A DNA stretch of 64,000 nucleotides from Bacteroidales bacterium (GTDB lineage: Bacteria > Bacteroidota > Bacteroidia > Bacteroidales > UBA12077): NCBI GenBank assembly GCA_028282785.1, contig JANQHE010000021.1, forward strand, positions 62,001 to 126,000, given 5' to 3'. The position numbers were made by a program, and so were the translations under genes. The notes under the pieces are model-generated. The model had not been told where the DNA came from. It saw nothing but the letters and a program-made list of their open reading frames with translations, and ran no database searches. Shown here piece after piece: positions 9,268-17,749 of the stretch (position 1 is the first letter of the stretch; each line of letters starts with the position of its first letter).

Positions 9268-9648
9268 TTATAGGGTATAACTTACTTGTTCAAAAGGAAC
9301 ATCAACGATATCAGCATATTCTTCACCTGCTTCTTCCATATCTTCATCATCTTCCGGAAAATACCACTTAATCAGAACACTCTTTCCATTTTCATGCATT
9401 TCCTCTAATTTCATTAAAATGTCAAGAATTAATTTTGAAGATGCAGTGTTGAAATATACTAGTTTAAATGAAAATACTGTTTGGTCGTTTGCTTCTTCCT
9501 GGTAATCTTCAAGCCAGTTTAAAATAGGCTCATAAAAAGTTGTTACGTCTTCAGGAAGCGATCTACCTGAAATTTCAAAAATTCCATTTTCCTTGTCAAG
9601 AATAATGGTAGGAGTATCGTCAGTACCTTTAATCTTTATTACTTCCAT
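9268..9648 (-). CDS. SiaC-like regulatory phosphoprotein (DUF1987 family)
   Basis: This acidic 126-residue single-domain protein matches the SiaC/DUF1987 family. In Pseudomonas aeruginosa, SiaC is phosphorylated by kinase SiaB on Thr68 and dephosphorylated by the PP2C protein SiaA; the unphosphorylated form activates a diguanylate cyclase. Here the family motif YFNTASSK falls at residues 65-72, which puts the threonine at position 68 as well. The length also matches the family. The kinase-like gene lies 14 nt upstream and the PP2C phosphatase is the gene before that, the same trio as siaABC. No GGDEF protein is present; the ABC exporter follows instead. Symbol withheld because the output differs. 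Confidence 0.85.
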   Translation of the reverse strand: MEVIKIKGTDDTPTIILDKENGIFEISGRSLPEDVTTFYEPILNWLEDYQEEANDQTVFSFKLVYFNTASSKLILDILMKLEEMHENGKSVLIKWYFPEDDEDMEEAGEEYADIVDVPFEQVSYTL

Positions 9649-9662
9649 GATATAATTATAGT

Positions 9663-10238
9663 TTATGCGTTTCTAGAAATTGAAGATGTTAATAAAAAGA
9701 ATGAACTACTTTCATCAATTGGCAAGAAGTGGAATTCAAGTTTATTTCCTGTTTTTCGAGCGATGTCGATAAAACCTAAACCGGCTCCACCTTTTTCTGA
9801 AAGCCTTCCTTCTTTCATTTGGCTTTTATAAAGTTGCTTTAGACCCTCTTTGTCTAAGCCGTTAATATGGTTGAGCATTGCGGTAAGCTCTTCAATTTTA
9901 TCATTTTCAATTACATTACCTGTTGTAACATGATAATCTGTTTTTCCTTTACTTACCATAAAAATGCCTCGGCCTGCAAACAAGAAATCATCCGATCCAA
10001 AAGAATCGGCGTGCTTACTTATATTCTGCAAACATTCAACCATAACATGGAACACCTTCTTCTGAACTGAATTTGCTTCAGACTCTTTGGCCATGTTCGA
10101 TTCAGTTAGAGAAGTAAATGCTTTGGTAATTTGGTGCGTAATTTCACCTTCATATACCAAAGTAATTTCGTGCGCTTTCATAGATCGGTAAAAATCATAA
10201 ACAAACTCCAGAAAGCCTTTTACATTACTTTTATCCAT
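9663..10238 (-). CDS. SiaB-like protein kinase (HATPase-like)
   Basis: The 191-residue cytosolic protein looks like the SiaB family, which uses a histidine-kinase/anti-sigma type ATP-binding fold to phosphorylate SiaC on threonine. The N-box-like segment VECLQNISKHA lies near residues 68-78. A glycine-rich ATP-lid segment, EKGGAGLGFIDIARK, is near 148-162. No membrane segment or phospho-acceptor histidine domain is seen, as expected for SiaB. It lies 38 nt after the PP2C gene and 14 nt before the SiaC-like gene, so kinase, substrate and phosphatase are made together. By family knowledge the kinase opposes the phosphatase. Confidence 0.82.
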   Translation of the reverse strand: MDKSNVKGFLEFVYDFYRSMKAHEITLVYEGEITHQITKAFTSLTESNMAKESEANSVQKKVFHVMVECLQNISKHADSFGSDDFLFAGRGIFMVSKGKTDYHVTTGNVIENDKIEELTAMLNHINGLDKEGLKQLYKSQMKEGRLSEKGGAGLGFIDIARKTGNKLEFHFLPIDESSSFFLLTSSISRNA

Positions 10239-10276
10239 AGGTTGTAAAATTAATATTTATTAAAAATAATAAAAAA

Positions 10277-12901
10277 TTAAAATTCTATTCCAATTAATAA
10301 TACATCATCGATCTGTTTTTGCTTTCCTTTCCAGTTTTTAAAATCTGTTGCAAACAAGCTTGAAAATTGTTGCATTGAAAGACCTTTATTTTCCACAATA
10401 TGAGATCGAATTCGTTGAGGAGAATATTTTCTTCCTTCTGGTCCGCCCACTTGGTCAGGCATTCCATCAGAAAATATGAATATCTTATCTCCTTTTTTAA
10501 TTTCAATGATATGATTTATAAAATCTTTTTCTGCCTTTTTTCTATGAGGAATACCTCCAATAGCTTTCCGGTTTCCCTTATATTCTATTAATTCTCCATC
10601 TCTTAATAAATATAATGGCCTATGAGCCCCTGAATATTGCAATTCCTTGTTTTTAAGGTTAATTCTACAGAATGCTATATCCATACCATCTCGTGCATCA
10701 GCATCAACCCTATCTTGTTTTAATGTTGTTCTTACACCAAAATGCAATTTATCAAGTATTTGCCCGGCGGTATAGTTTACATCATGGTCAACAATATTGT
10801 TCAGTTGAAAATATCCGATAAATGACAAAAGAGCTCCCGGAACGCCATGCCCGGTACAATCAACAGCTGATATATATAATATATCATCCTTTTTAAAGAA
10901 CCACGGGAAGTCTCCACTTACAACATCACGAGGTAAATAGAAAATAAATGATTTTGGCAGGTATTCCTGGATGATTGCAGTATTTGGCAATATAGAAGAT
11001 TGGATCCTTTGTGCATAGTTTATACTTTCGTTAATTGCCTTGTTCTTGTTTTTTATTTCTAATTCAATTTGTTTAGCTTCTGTAATATCATGGCCTACAA
11101 AAAGAATAGTTTCAAGTTCGTTTTCATTAAATTCAGGTATGGCATTAAAGTTCATAATGCGTTCACCCAAATGTGCCGTTGGCATGTTTAGCTCCTCATT
11201 CAGCTTTTGATTTGATTTACGTATTTTCTTAATTGACTCTCTAAAAAAACTTATTAAAACAGGTTCAACATCCAATTCATCAATTCTACTGTTAATAATA
11301 TCTTTTGATTTTACACCAAGGTAATCGTCAACCATTGGATTAGCATAGAAAAACTGGCCTTTGGTATTCATACGTAAAATAAGGTCGGGAGAATTTTCAG
11401 ATAATGATTGCATCTTACTTTTCATTCTTTCCTCTTTTTCTGCCCTCTTTCTTTCTGTTATATCCTGAGAGTTAAGAATAATACCATTTATAGCGGGGTC
11501 ATTTAATAAGTTTCGGCCTGTTGTTTCAATATGAATTTTTTTCCCGTCCTTCTTAATATAAGTATATTGAATTGCTCTTGGTGTATGTGAATCTTTTAAT
11601 AACTGCTCAAACATTTCTTTCATAGCAGCTTCACCTTTGGCTGTTAATCGGTCCATATCCTTACCGCTCATCATTTCTTCCGGAGTATATCCAAGAATTT
11701 TGGTAACAGATGGACTTTGATAAATAAGTTTTAGCTCGTTATTGTAAATTGATATTACTTCAGATGCATTTTCCAGAAGTGAATGAAGTCGTTTTTGAGC
11801 ATTTTCAACTTCTTTTATTTGTGTCTCAAGTTTTTTATTGGAAATTTCAAGCTCTTCCTGGGTTGCTCTCATTTCTTCAGCATTCTGACGAAGTTGTTCT
11901 TCATTTGCTTTTAGCTCTGTTGTCATCTGTTGTGACTCTTTAAGCAACTTCTCAGTTTTCTGATTCATTTTAAGGTTATACAGCGTACGGGCAATAATCT
12001 CTCCTAATTCTTTAAGGAAAATAATGGTGAGTTCGGGAAATTGATCTTTTATTGATGCAAACTCAATCACACCTTGTAACTTTTCTTCGGTAATTAAAGG
12101 GACAATTAGAATGCTGCACGGTTTTTTATCACCTAAAATTCCGGATGTAATAGAAGCATAATCTTCCGGAATCTCTGTTCTGTAAACTATGTCGTGTTCA
12201 TAAGCACATTGTCCGATTAAACCTTCACCAATTTTAAATTCTTGGTTTACATATCTTTTTCTATTATATGCATAGGTGCCAAGATTTATGATCTTATTTT
12301 CTTCGCCATTGTATAAATAAAAAGAGCCTTGAATTACATCAATATATTTTATTAATTCAACAAGAACTTCATATGCGAGTTTTTCTATATTGTTGTGCAT
12401 ACGAAGTATTCCCGAAATTAAATCTTTACCTTCAGATATCCAGTTTTGTTCCTTTTCCTTTTTACTGTTTGCAAGAAGATTATCGCGCATTACAATCAAA
12501 GACCTTCCAATTATGTCGTCTTCATCAACCAGATCATCTTTATCATCATATATCCCTTCTCCGATTTTTTTAGCAAATCTTGCATTTCTATTAATATCTT
12601 GATCACGTTGTTCAATGATTTTTTCAAATGCAGATTTATCTCTTTCTCTCTTCTTTATTGAAAAATAGATTACTACTACAACTATAATTGGTAAGGAGTC
12701 AATCAACCAATGAATAGGATTAGATTTATGAATATGGGCTATGGTTTGAAAAGATACACTTTGATTATTTAATAAAATATCTATAATCCATGAGACAAAT
12801 AAAAAGAGCAATGAAACACCTGCTCCAATTAATACATCATTGTATGAAATTACACTTAATTTGTTTTTCTGTTTTTTAACAGCCATATAATCATTAAACA
12901 T
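10277..12901 (-). CDS. Membrane sensor phosphatase: 2 TM, HAMP-like, GAF, two PAS, PP2C (SpoIIE type)
   Basis: Layout over 874 residues: membrane segments near 23-44 and 66-82 with only a short loop between them; a HAMP-like linker near 105-150; GAF near 170-310; coiled coil near 318-370; PAS near 371-490 and near 500-610; and a SpoIIE-type PP2C phosphatase from about 630. The phosphatase shows the lead-in INYAQRIQSSILP, metal motifs RDVVSGDF and AVDCTGHGVPGALLSF, then FSDGMPDQVGG and a terminal QIDDVLLIG, so the acidic metal ligands are kept. The usual aromatic after SGDF is replaced by Pro (SGDFPWF). It should sense internal signals through GAF/PAS and dephosphorylate the SiaC-like protein, as SiaA does. 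Its ATG abuts the stop of the upstream GAF gene. Confidence 0.85.
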   Translation of the reverse strand: MFNDYMAVKKQKNKLSVISYNDVLIGAGVSLLFLFVSWIIDILLNNQSVSFQTIAHIHKSNPIHWLIDSLPIIVVVVIYFSIKKRERDKSAFEKIIEQRDQDINRNARFAKKIGEGIYDDKDDLVDEDDIIGRSLIVMRDNLLANSKKEKEQNWISEGKDLISGILRMHNNIEKLAYEVLVELIKYIDVIQGSFYLYNGEENKIINLGTYAYNRKRYVNQEFKIGEGLIGQCAYEHDIVYRTEIPEDYASITSGILGDKKPCSILIVPLITEEKLQGVIEFASIKDQFPELTIIFLKELGEIIARTLYNLKMNQKTEKLLKESQQMTTELKANEEQLRQNAEEMRATQEELEISNKKLETQIKEVENAQKRLHSLLENASEVISIYNNELKLIYQSPSVTKILGYTPEEMMSGKDMDRLTAKGEAAMKEMFEQLLKDSHTPRAIQYTYIKKDGKKIHIETTGRNLLNDPAINGIILNSQDITERKRAEKEERMKSKMQSLSENSPDLILRMNTKGQFFYANPMVDDYLGVKSKDIINSRIDELDVEPVLISFFRESIKKIRKSNQKLNEELNMPTAHLGERIMNFNAIPEFNENELETILFVGHDITEAKQIELEIKNKNKAINESINYAQRIQSSILPNTAIIQEYLPKSFIFYLPRDVVSGDFPWFFKKDDILYISAVDCTGHGVPGALLSFIGYFQLNNIVDHDVNYTAGQILDKLHFGVRTTLKQDRVDADARDGMDIAFCRINLKNKELQYSGAHRPLYLLRDGELIEYKGNRKAIGGIPHRKKAEKDFINHIIEIKKGDKIFIFSDGMPDQVGGPEGRKYSPQRIRSHIVENKGLSMQQFSSLFATDFKNWKGKQKQIDDVLLIGIEF

Positions 12902-13666
12902 TTAATACTTCAATACTACTTGTGCAATTTGCTCTGCCATGCCTTCAAATAAATCAATAAAATTTGACTTAAACTCTTTGAAAGATGCTAATTCTATAAT
13001 TGCATGTGTTTTATCTTCCCAAACTATTGGAATTATAATTACATGATCGGGCGAACTGCTTCCTAATCCAGAGAGTATTGTAACATAATTTTCAGGAATT
13101 TCTTCTAAAACTAAAGTCTTCTTATTTTTTGCAACTTGCCCTGACAATGTTTGGCCTATATTAAAGCTTTCCGGTTCTTCATCGCCAAAGTATGCATATT
13201 TTCCAGTTATATTATAGATATCTTTGTCTTTTTCTTTTACAAAGAATAACCCCTGGACAATATCAAATTCTTTCGCAATGTTTGAAAGCACTTTCTCGGT
13301 AAATTTCGTTATGTCAATTTTGGCATTTGCTTTAGGTAATATTTTTTTTAAATAATATTCAACATCGAGAGATTCTTCCTGATCAGATTCATTGTCAAAA
13401 TCCACTTTTTTAGTACCTTTTTTTATTTCAATAAGTCTATCACGATTGTATTTATCATTAGATTCTTTTCTATAAGTAGCTAAAATTGAGATGACAAAAA
13501 GAGTTACTGTTAGTAAAGTAGCTAGTCCCAATAATAAATAAAGGTTTTCGGAATAATCATAATCTTCAATTATTTTTTGAAGATGTCCAAATAGAATAAA
13601 AAAGATGATTAGTTCGGAAAGAAGAACTGTAAAAGCAATGATTTTATATAAGCTAATTTTATTCAT
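12902..13666 (-). CDS. Membrane-anchored GAF-domain protein
   Basis: The 254-residue protein has two N-terminal membrane segments (near residues 8-28 and 40-64), a charged linker, and a C-terminal GAF domain from about 110 to 254. The GAF core reads EFDIVQGLFFV, then IGQTLSGQVAKNKKT and EIPENYVTILSGLG. It closely resembles the first GAF of the next gene, which has EGLIGQCAYEHD and EIPEDYASITSGILG at the same points. This suggests duplication of the sensor half. No output domain is present, so it may pair with the phosphatase as a sensory subunit. The stop codon directly abuts the phosphatase start, meaning tight translational coupling. Confidence 0.75.
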   Translation of the reverse strand: MNKISLYKIIAFTVLLSELIIFFILFGHLQKIIEDYDYSENLYLLLGLATLLTVTLFVISILATYRKESNDKYNRDRLIEIKKGTKKVDFDNESDQEESLDVEYYLKKILPKANAKIDITKFTEKVLSNIAKEFDIVQGLFFVKEKDKDIYNITGKYAYFGDEEPESFNIGQTLSGQVAKNKKTLVLEEIPENYVTILSGLGSSSPDHVIIIPIVWEDKTHAIIELASFKEFKSNFIDLFEGMAEQIAQVVLKY

Positions 13667-13675
13667 TCGGATTGA

Positions 13676-14233
13676 TCATTTTATTTTTTGTAGAAATTTA
13701 ATAATTTGATCTGTAGTAAATATGTGATCTACAGTTGTTAATTTAAGCGATGCTTCTGTCATTGTTTTCACCTGGCATTCATTTGGGTCTTGAACAATAG
13801 CTAAACCACCCGTTTGTTTTAATTTTTTAAGGCCGTATGCTCCATCTCGATTTGCTCCGGATAAAATGATACCGACTAATTTATTCCGATATGCTTGCGC
13901 CGCTGTTTCAAATGTAAGATCAATAGATGGACGTGAATGATTTACGGGTTCTTCGGCTGACAATGCAATTCGCTTATTCAGTTCAATATACATGTGGTAA
14001 TTTGCTGGTGCAAGATAACCTTTTCCAGGTTTAATAGTTTCTTTATCGTAAGGCTCCACAATTGGAATTGTTGATTTAATTGATAAAGCTTCAACAAATC
14101 CGGAACGTACATGCTTTAATCTATGTAAACTTAATAAAACCGGTAATGGAAAATTTTTGGGTAAAGAACTTAAAATTCTTGTAATTACCTGAAAACTTCC
14201 AGCCGATCCTCCTATAACAACAGCTTTATACAT
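13676..14233 (-). CDS. Stand-alone CheB-type methylesterase domain
   Basis: The 185-residue protein is only the CheB catalytic domain, without the usual N-terminal receiver. The family demethylates or deamidates glutamyl residues on chemoreceptors. The catalytic triad is visible: Ser10 in GGSAGS, His37 in SLHR, and Asp130 in SGANRDGA. YLAPANYHM near 73-81 and SRPSIDLTFE near 100-109 are also family hallmarks. It lies 5 nt after the second CheR-like gene and 9 nt before the GAF gene. No chemoreceptor, CheA or CheW is in the window, so its target is likely a protein of this operon or elsewhere. Lone CheB and CheR proteins in non-chemotaxis signalling operons are known in Bacteroidota. Confidence 0.9.
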   Translation of the reverse strand: MYKAVVIGGSAGSFQVITRILSSLPKNFPLPVLLSLHRLKHVRSGFVEALSIKSTIPIVEPYDKETIKPGKGYLAPANYHMYIELNKRIALSAEEPVNHSRPSIDLTFETAAQAYRNKLVGIILSGANRDGAYGLKKLKQTGGLAIVQDPNECQVKTMTEASLKLTTVDHIFTTDQIIKFLQKIK

Positions 14234-14238
14234 TTAAA

Positions 14239-15069
14239 TTATGACAATTTCTTTTTATATATACTTTCATCCTTATTTATTAAGGAAAAATCTTTTTCCG
14301 AATTCCAGTAGTCAATCTTTTCATTGTTTCCAATTATAAAATGTCCTCCCGGAACCAGGCTGCTATAAATAATTTTTATAAACCGTTCCTGCAAAATTTG
14401 ATTGTAATATATCATTTGATTTCGGAACAATACTAATTTTATCCCTTTCGGATAATCATCAAATATAATATTTTGTTTGATAAATTTGGTATTCTCTATT
14501 AAAGAAGTATCCCATCGGGCTTTATCTCCATCAATTTTATAAAAATCAGGCAGGTTCTCATCGCTAAAAACTCTTTTGAAGTTAGCATCATTAACTTCGG
14601 TTTTTTTAGGATCAAAAATACCTTGCTTTGTTTTTTCTATATCAAGTTCACTAATGCTTGATGCTATTAGTTGTACTTTATCAAGTAGATTAAGTTTTTT
14701 AAGAACTATTGCTGCAGAAAATAATTCATCTCCGGATGAAACCTCAGGAAACCAAATCTTAAAACTCGTACTTCCTTTTATAGTTTGAGGGAATATTTCT
14801 TCTTTTAATAGTCTCCATAATGATGGATCACGGAAAGCTTCTGTATTCTCTACACAAATTTCCTGAAGAAATACTTCAAAAAACTCTTTTTCAAGCTCAA
14901 TTTTACGGATAAAACCATCCGCATCTTTTAAATTATGATTAATGATAGTTTTTTCAACCCTTCGTTTAAAAAAAGTAAGTGCATAGTTTTTAAAGTCATA
15001 ATTATAAACATCTTGTAATGTTTTAATTATGTTCCTGGTATCTACTATGCCTAGCTCGTATTTATTCAT
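14239..15069 (-). CDS. Divergent CheR-type protein, probable degenerate SAM site
   Basis: The 276-residue protein aligns along its length with the neighbouring CheR (15090-15929): the N-terminal helical region with FKRRVEKTI, ENTEAFRDPSLWRLL, and the C-terminal LVLFRNQMIYYN. At the SAM-binding loop, where the neighbour has HAGCSTGQEVYS, this protein reads FPEVSSGDELFS, so the Ala/Gly-Cys-x-Thr-Gly pattern is partly lost. The Cys-Arg-Asn-Val motif is also changed to Phe-Arg-Asn-Gln. It may bind SAM poorly or act as a non-catalytic partner. It is 20 nt after the first CheR and 5 nt before CheB. Function inferred from fold and context only. Confidence 0.75.
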   Translation of the reverse strand: MNKYELGIVDTRNIIKTLQDVYNYDFKNYALTFFKRRVEKTIINHNLKDADGFIRKIELEKEFFEVFLQEICVENTEAFRDPSLWRLLKEEIFPQTIKGSTSFKIWFPEVSSGDELFSAAIVLKKLNLLDKVQLIASSISELDIEKTKQGIFDPKKTEVNDANFKRVFSDENLPDFYKIDGDKARWDTSLIENTKFIKQNIIFDDYPKGIKLVLFRNQMIYYNQILQERFIKIIYSSLVPGGHFIIGNNEKIDYWNSEKDFSLINKDESIYKKKLS

Positions 15070-15089
15070 TCATTTTACTTTTTGCATCA

Positions 15090-15929
15090 TTATTTTTTTC
15101 TATATGCCTGACCTTTCTTTTCAAACTTTGAAGTTATTTCTCCTAGCATGGTCTCATGCATTCCAAGAACTAAGTATCCGTTTGTATAAAGATGATCGTG
15201 AAATAGTTTAAATACTTTGTTTTGTAAACTGTATTTAAAGTAAATAATAACATTTCTACATAAAATCAGATCAAATTTAGCAAAGTACAAATTTCCTCCT
15301 TGTACTAAATCATGTTGCCTGAAAATAGGTTTTTGCCTAAGAAAATCATTCATCTGGATCGAATCCGACACCTTATCTATTTTAAAATATTTTGAATATG
15401 GAACATCGTTATATTCCTCATAGTTATAAGGATTTTCTTTGATTACTTTGTCAAAATTGTCGAGGTATCCAATGTTAAAACGATATTTGTAATTTCCCTT
15501 TTTAGCAGAAGTAAGCGCATCAGTATTTAAATCACTGGCAAATATTTTTGCTTTATCGAAAAGTCCCAGTTCATTTAATAAGATCATCATGGAATAAACT
15601 TCCTGACCAGTTGAGCATCCTGCATGCCAAATGTTAATATTTCTGTTTTCAGAAAATTTAGGTAAAATTCTATATCGTAAAGTTTGCCAAATTTGAGGAT
15701 CTCTGAAAAGTTCCGTAGTATTTACTGTAATATCTTTTACAGTTTGTTCCAGAAATTCTTTATTTGTTTTTAATTTGTTGATTAATGTAACAAGATCAGA
15801 ATTGTTATCAATAAGTATTTTTTGTAAACGTCGTTTAAGTGATTTTTCGGAATATTCACTAAAATCGTACCCAGAGGTATTTTTAATTGTATTTACAAAA
15901 AATTGAACTTCTTGATCTGATAAAATCAT
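15090..15929 (-). CDS. CheR-type protein glutamate methyltransferase
   Basis: The 279-residue protein has the two-domain CheR layout. An N-terminal helical domain (residues about 1-75, YSEKSLKRRLQKIL) is followed by a Rossmann methyltransferase domain. The conserved NTTELFRDPQIW is near 69-80, SAM loop WHAGCSTGQEVYSM near 101-114, and FDLILCRNVIIYF near 223-235. By family, it transfers methyl groups from SAM to glutamates of receptor proteins. It is the first gene of the long minus-strand operon; a TAnnTTTG-type element lies 70 nt upstream of its ATG. No CheW or TPR extension is present. The acceptor substrate is unknown since no chemoreceptor is encoded nearby. Confidence 0.9.
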   Translation of the reverse strand: MILSDQEVQFFVNTIKNTSGYDFSEYSEKSLKRRLQKILIDNNSDLVTLINKLKTNKEFLEQTVKDITVNTTELFRDPQIWQTLRYRILPKFSENRNINIWHAGCSTGQEVYSMMILLNELGLFDKAKIFASDLNTDALTSAKKGNYKYRFNIGYLDNFDKVIKENPYNYEEYNDVPYSKYFKIDKVSDSIQMNDFLRQKPIFRQHDLVQGGNLYFAKFDLILCRNVIIYFKYSLQNKVFKLFHDHLYTNGYLVLGMHETMLGEITSKFEKKGQAYRKK

Positions 15930-15998
15930 TCTGAGCCTTCAATTAAATAATGATATACTTGATACGCTAATTTAGTAAAATAGTTTGTTTTGAATGTG

Positions 15999-16006
15999 CA
16001 AAAATA
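15999..16006 (-). promoter_or_regulatory. Possible -7 element for the signalling operon
   Basis: On the minus strand the bases read TATTTTTG, matching TAnnTTTG. No well-spaced -33 TTTG is evident: the nearest candidate is CAAG on the plus strand at 16031, 24 nt away. It is the best promoter candidate in the 164-nt divergent gap upstream of the first CheR gene. Confidence 0.4.
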
Positions 16007-16093
16007 GCCAATAAACTTATATCTAAAAATCAAGCATATTAAATAAACTTAAATTCTATTAGTTTAGTTAGTTATAATAATGTATTAGAAAAT

Positions 16094-17749
16094 ATGATTT
16101 CAAACTTATCAAAACCTACTTTAGCAATCTATGGAATTAAAGATATAAAAAATTCTGGATATCCTGTCTTTGTTCACGACCATAATATATCTTTTTTTGA
16201 TAAAGGGAGAATATTAAAATATGTGCAATTGGAAAGAACTACGCGAAAGAAATATGATAATTCACTTGATAGGGAAATTTATGATTTGGTAAAATATGAA
16301 AAACTTGTTGACAAAGATTTTGATATTGTATTTGTGGATAATGTTATTGGTAGAGCATTTATTAGTAATGATGGAGAAATTCGTTTTGAAGCTCCTTTAA
16401 ATAATGATTTAGCAAGTGGTTTGGAGAAAGGTAAATGTTGGTGGTATGGAAAGGAGAGAGATGCTTATGTCTTGAATCATGAATTGGCACATATTTACAG
16501 TTGTTTACCGTTTTTTGGAAATTTCAAAGAAAACAGCTTGTTGGTTCATTTTGACGGAGGCGCCAGCCTTAGTAATTTTTCAACATGGATTTATAAAAAT
16601 AATTCTTTAAAAAAACTGGAATATCACTGGGATTTAAAATATCTCTCATCGTTATTTAATGCAAATGCACTCGCTTTTGCAATTATTGGAGCAAAAGAGT
16701 TTGATCAACATTCAGTGCCCGGTAAACTAATGGGTTTTGCATCATATGGAGAATATTCGATTGAATTAGAAAACTGGTTAATTGAAAATAATCATTTCCA
16801 AACTATTTGGGGTAAAAAGTCAACATTTTTTAAAAAAGCTAAAAAAGATTGGAATATTGAGATAAAAAGTTTTGACCAACACCATTCATTTTTACAAAAT
16901 ATTGCAGCTACTTTTCAGTATGTTTTTCAGAGGGATTTTGTTAAAAAGATAGAAAAGCTAAAAGAAAAAACCTCTAATGACTACCTTTATCTTTCAGGAG
17001 GTTCAGCATTAAATATTTTGGCCAACACAGAGATTATAAACAAAGAAATTTTTAATGATGTTTTTATTCCTCCTTGCACAAATGATTCAGGGTTATCATT
17101 AGGAGCAGGAGCATTTATGGAGCAGTTGAAACATGGAAAAGTTGAAATTCATTCGCCTTATTTAAATAATTGGAATTTGGAAGATGTAACAGTGAATTAT
17201 TGTAATGAAGATATCTCAGAGATTGCAAATCATTTAATTAAAGGTAAAGTTATTGCTATATGCAATGGATTTGGAGAATCTGGCCCTCGGGCATTAGGAA
17301 ACAGAAGTATTCTGGCTTTGGCAAATTCTAAAAAACTTGCTAAAAAAGTAAGCGAAGAGCATAAAAAAAGAGAGTGGTACAGACCTGTAGCTCCTGTAAT
17401 GATGGAAAAGAATGCAAAATATTATACAGGATTAGACAAAATACATCATTTAAGCAGGTTTATGTTGCTAGACTTTAAAGTTTTAGAAGACAAAATAAAA
17501 GAAATTGAGGGAGTTGTTCATGTGGATGGAACATCGCGAATTCAAACCATATTTATCAGAGAGGAAAATCCTTATATGTTTGATTTATTGAAAGAATTAG
17601 ATCAAAAACATAAAATAAAAGCTTTAATTAACACTTCATTTAATATTAAGGGGGAGCCAATTGTTCATACCACCGAAGATGCTGTTAGATCAGCAAAAAA
17701 TATGAAATTAGACGGTGTTGTAGTTAATGGAAAACTTCAATTACTTTAA
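16094..17749 (+). CDS. NodU/CmcH-type carbamoyltransferase
   Basis: The 551-residue protein has the two-domain layout of O-carbamoyltransferases such as NodU, CmcH and TobZ, which transfer a carbamoyl group from carbamoyl phosphate, through a carbamoyl-adenylate, to hydroxyls of sugars or antibiotics. The Kae1-like N-terminal part has metal-binding NHELAH (128-133), the nucleotide loop VHFDGGAS (151-158) and YLSGGSALN near 298-306. The C-terminal carbamoyltransferase domain has GFGESGPRALGNRSI near 394-408, then REWYRPVAPV and INTSFNIKGEPIV. The usual N-terminal His-Asp-x-Ser-Ala motif appears only as FVHDHNISFF. No biosynthetic partner is next to it: it is flanked by divergent and convergent genes, so the acceptor is unknown. 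An envelope sugar is one possibility. Confidence 0.88.
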   Translation: MISNLSKPTLAIYGIKDIKNSGYPVFVHDHNISFFDKGRILKYVQLERTTRKKYDNSLDREIYDLVKYEKLVDKDFDIVFVDNVIGRAFISNDGEIRFEAPLNNDLASGLEKGKCWWYGKERDAYVLNHELAHIYSCLPFFGNFKENSLLVHFDGGASLSNFSTWIYKNNSLKKLEYHWDLKYLSSLFNANALAFAIIGAKEFDQHSVPGKLMGFASYGEYSIELENWLIENNHFQTIWGKKSTFFKKAKKDWNIEIKSFDQHHSFLQNIAATFQYVFQRDFVKKIEKLKEKTSNDYLYLSGGSALNILANTEIINKEIFNDVFIPPCTNDSGLSLGAGAFMEQLKHGKVEIHSPYLNNWNLEDVTVNYCNEDISEIANHLIKGKVIAICNGFGESGPRALGNRSILALANSKKLAKKVSEEHKKREWYRPVAPVMMEKNAKYYTGLDKIHHLSRFMLLDFKVLEDKIKEIEGVVHVDGTSRIQTIFIREENPYMFDLLKELDQKHKIKALINTSFNIKGEPIVHTTEDAVRSAKNMKLDGVVVNGKLQLL

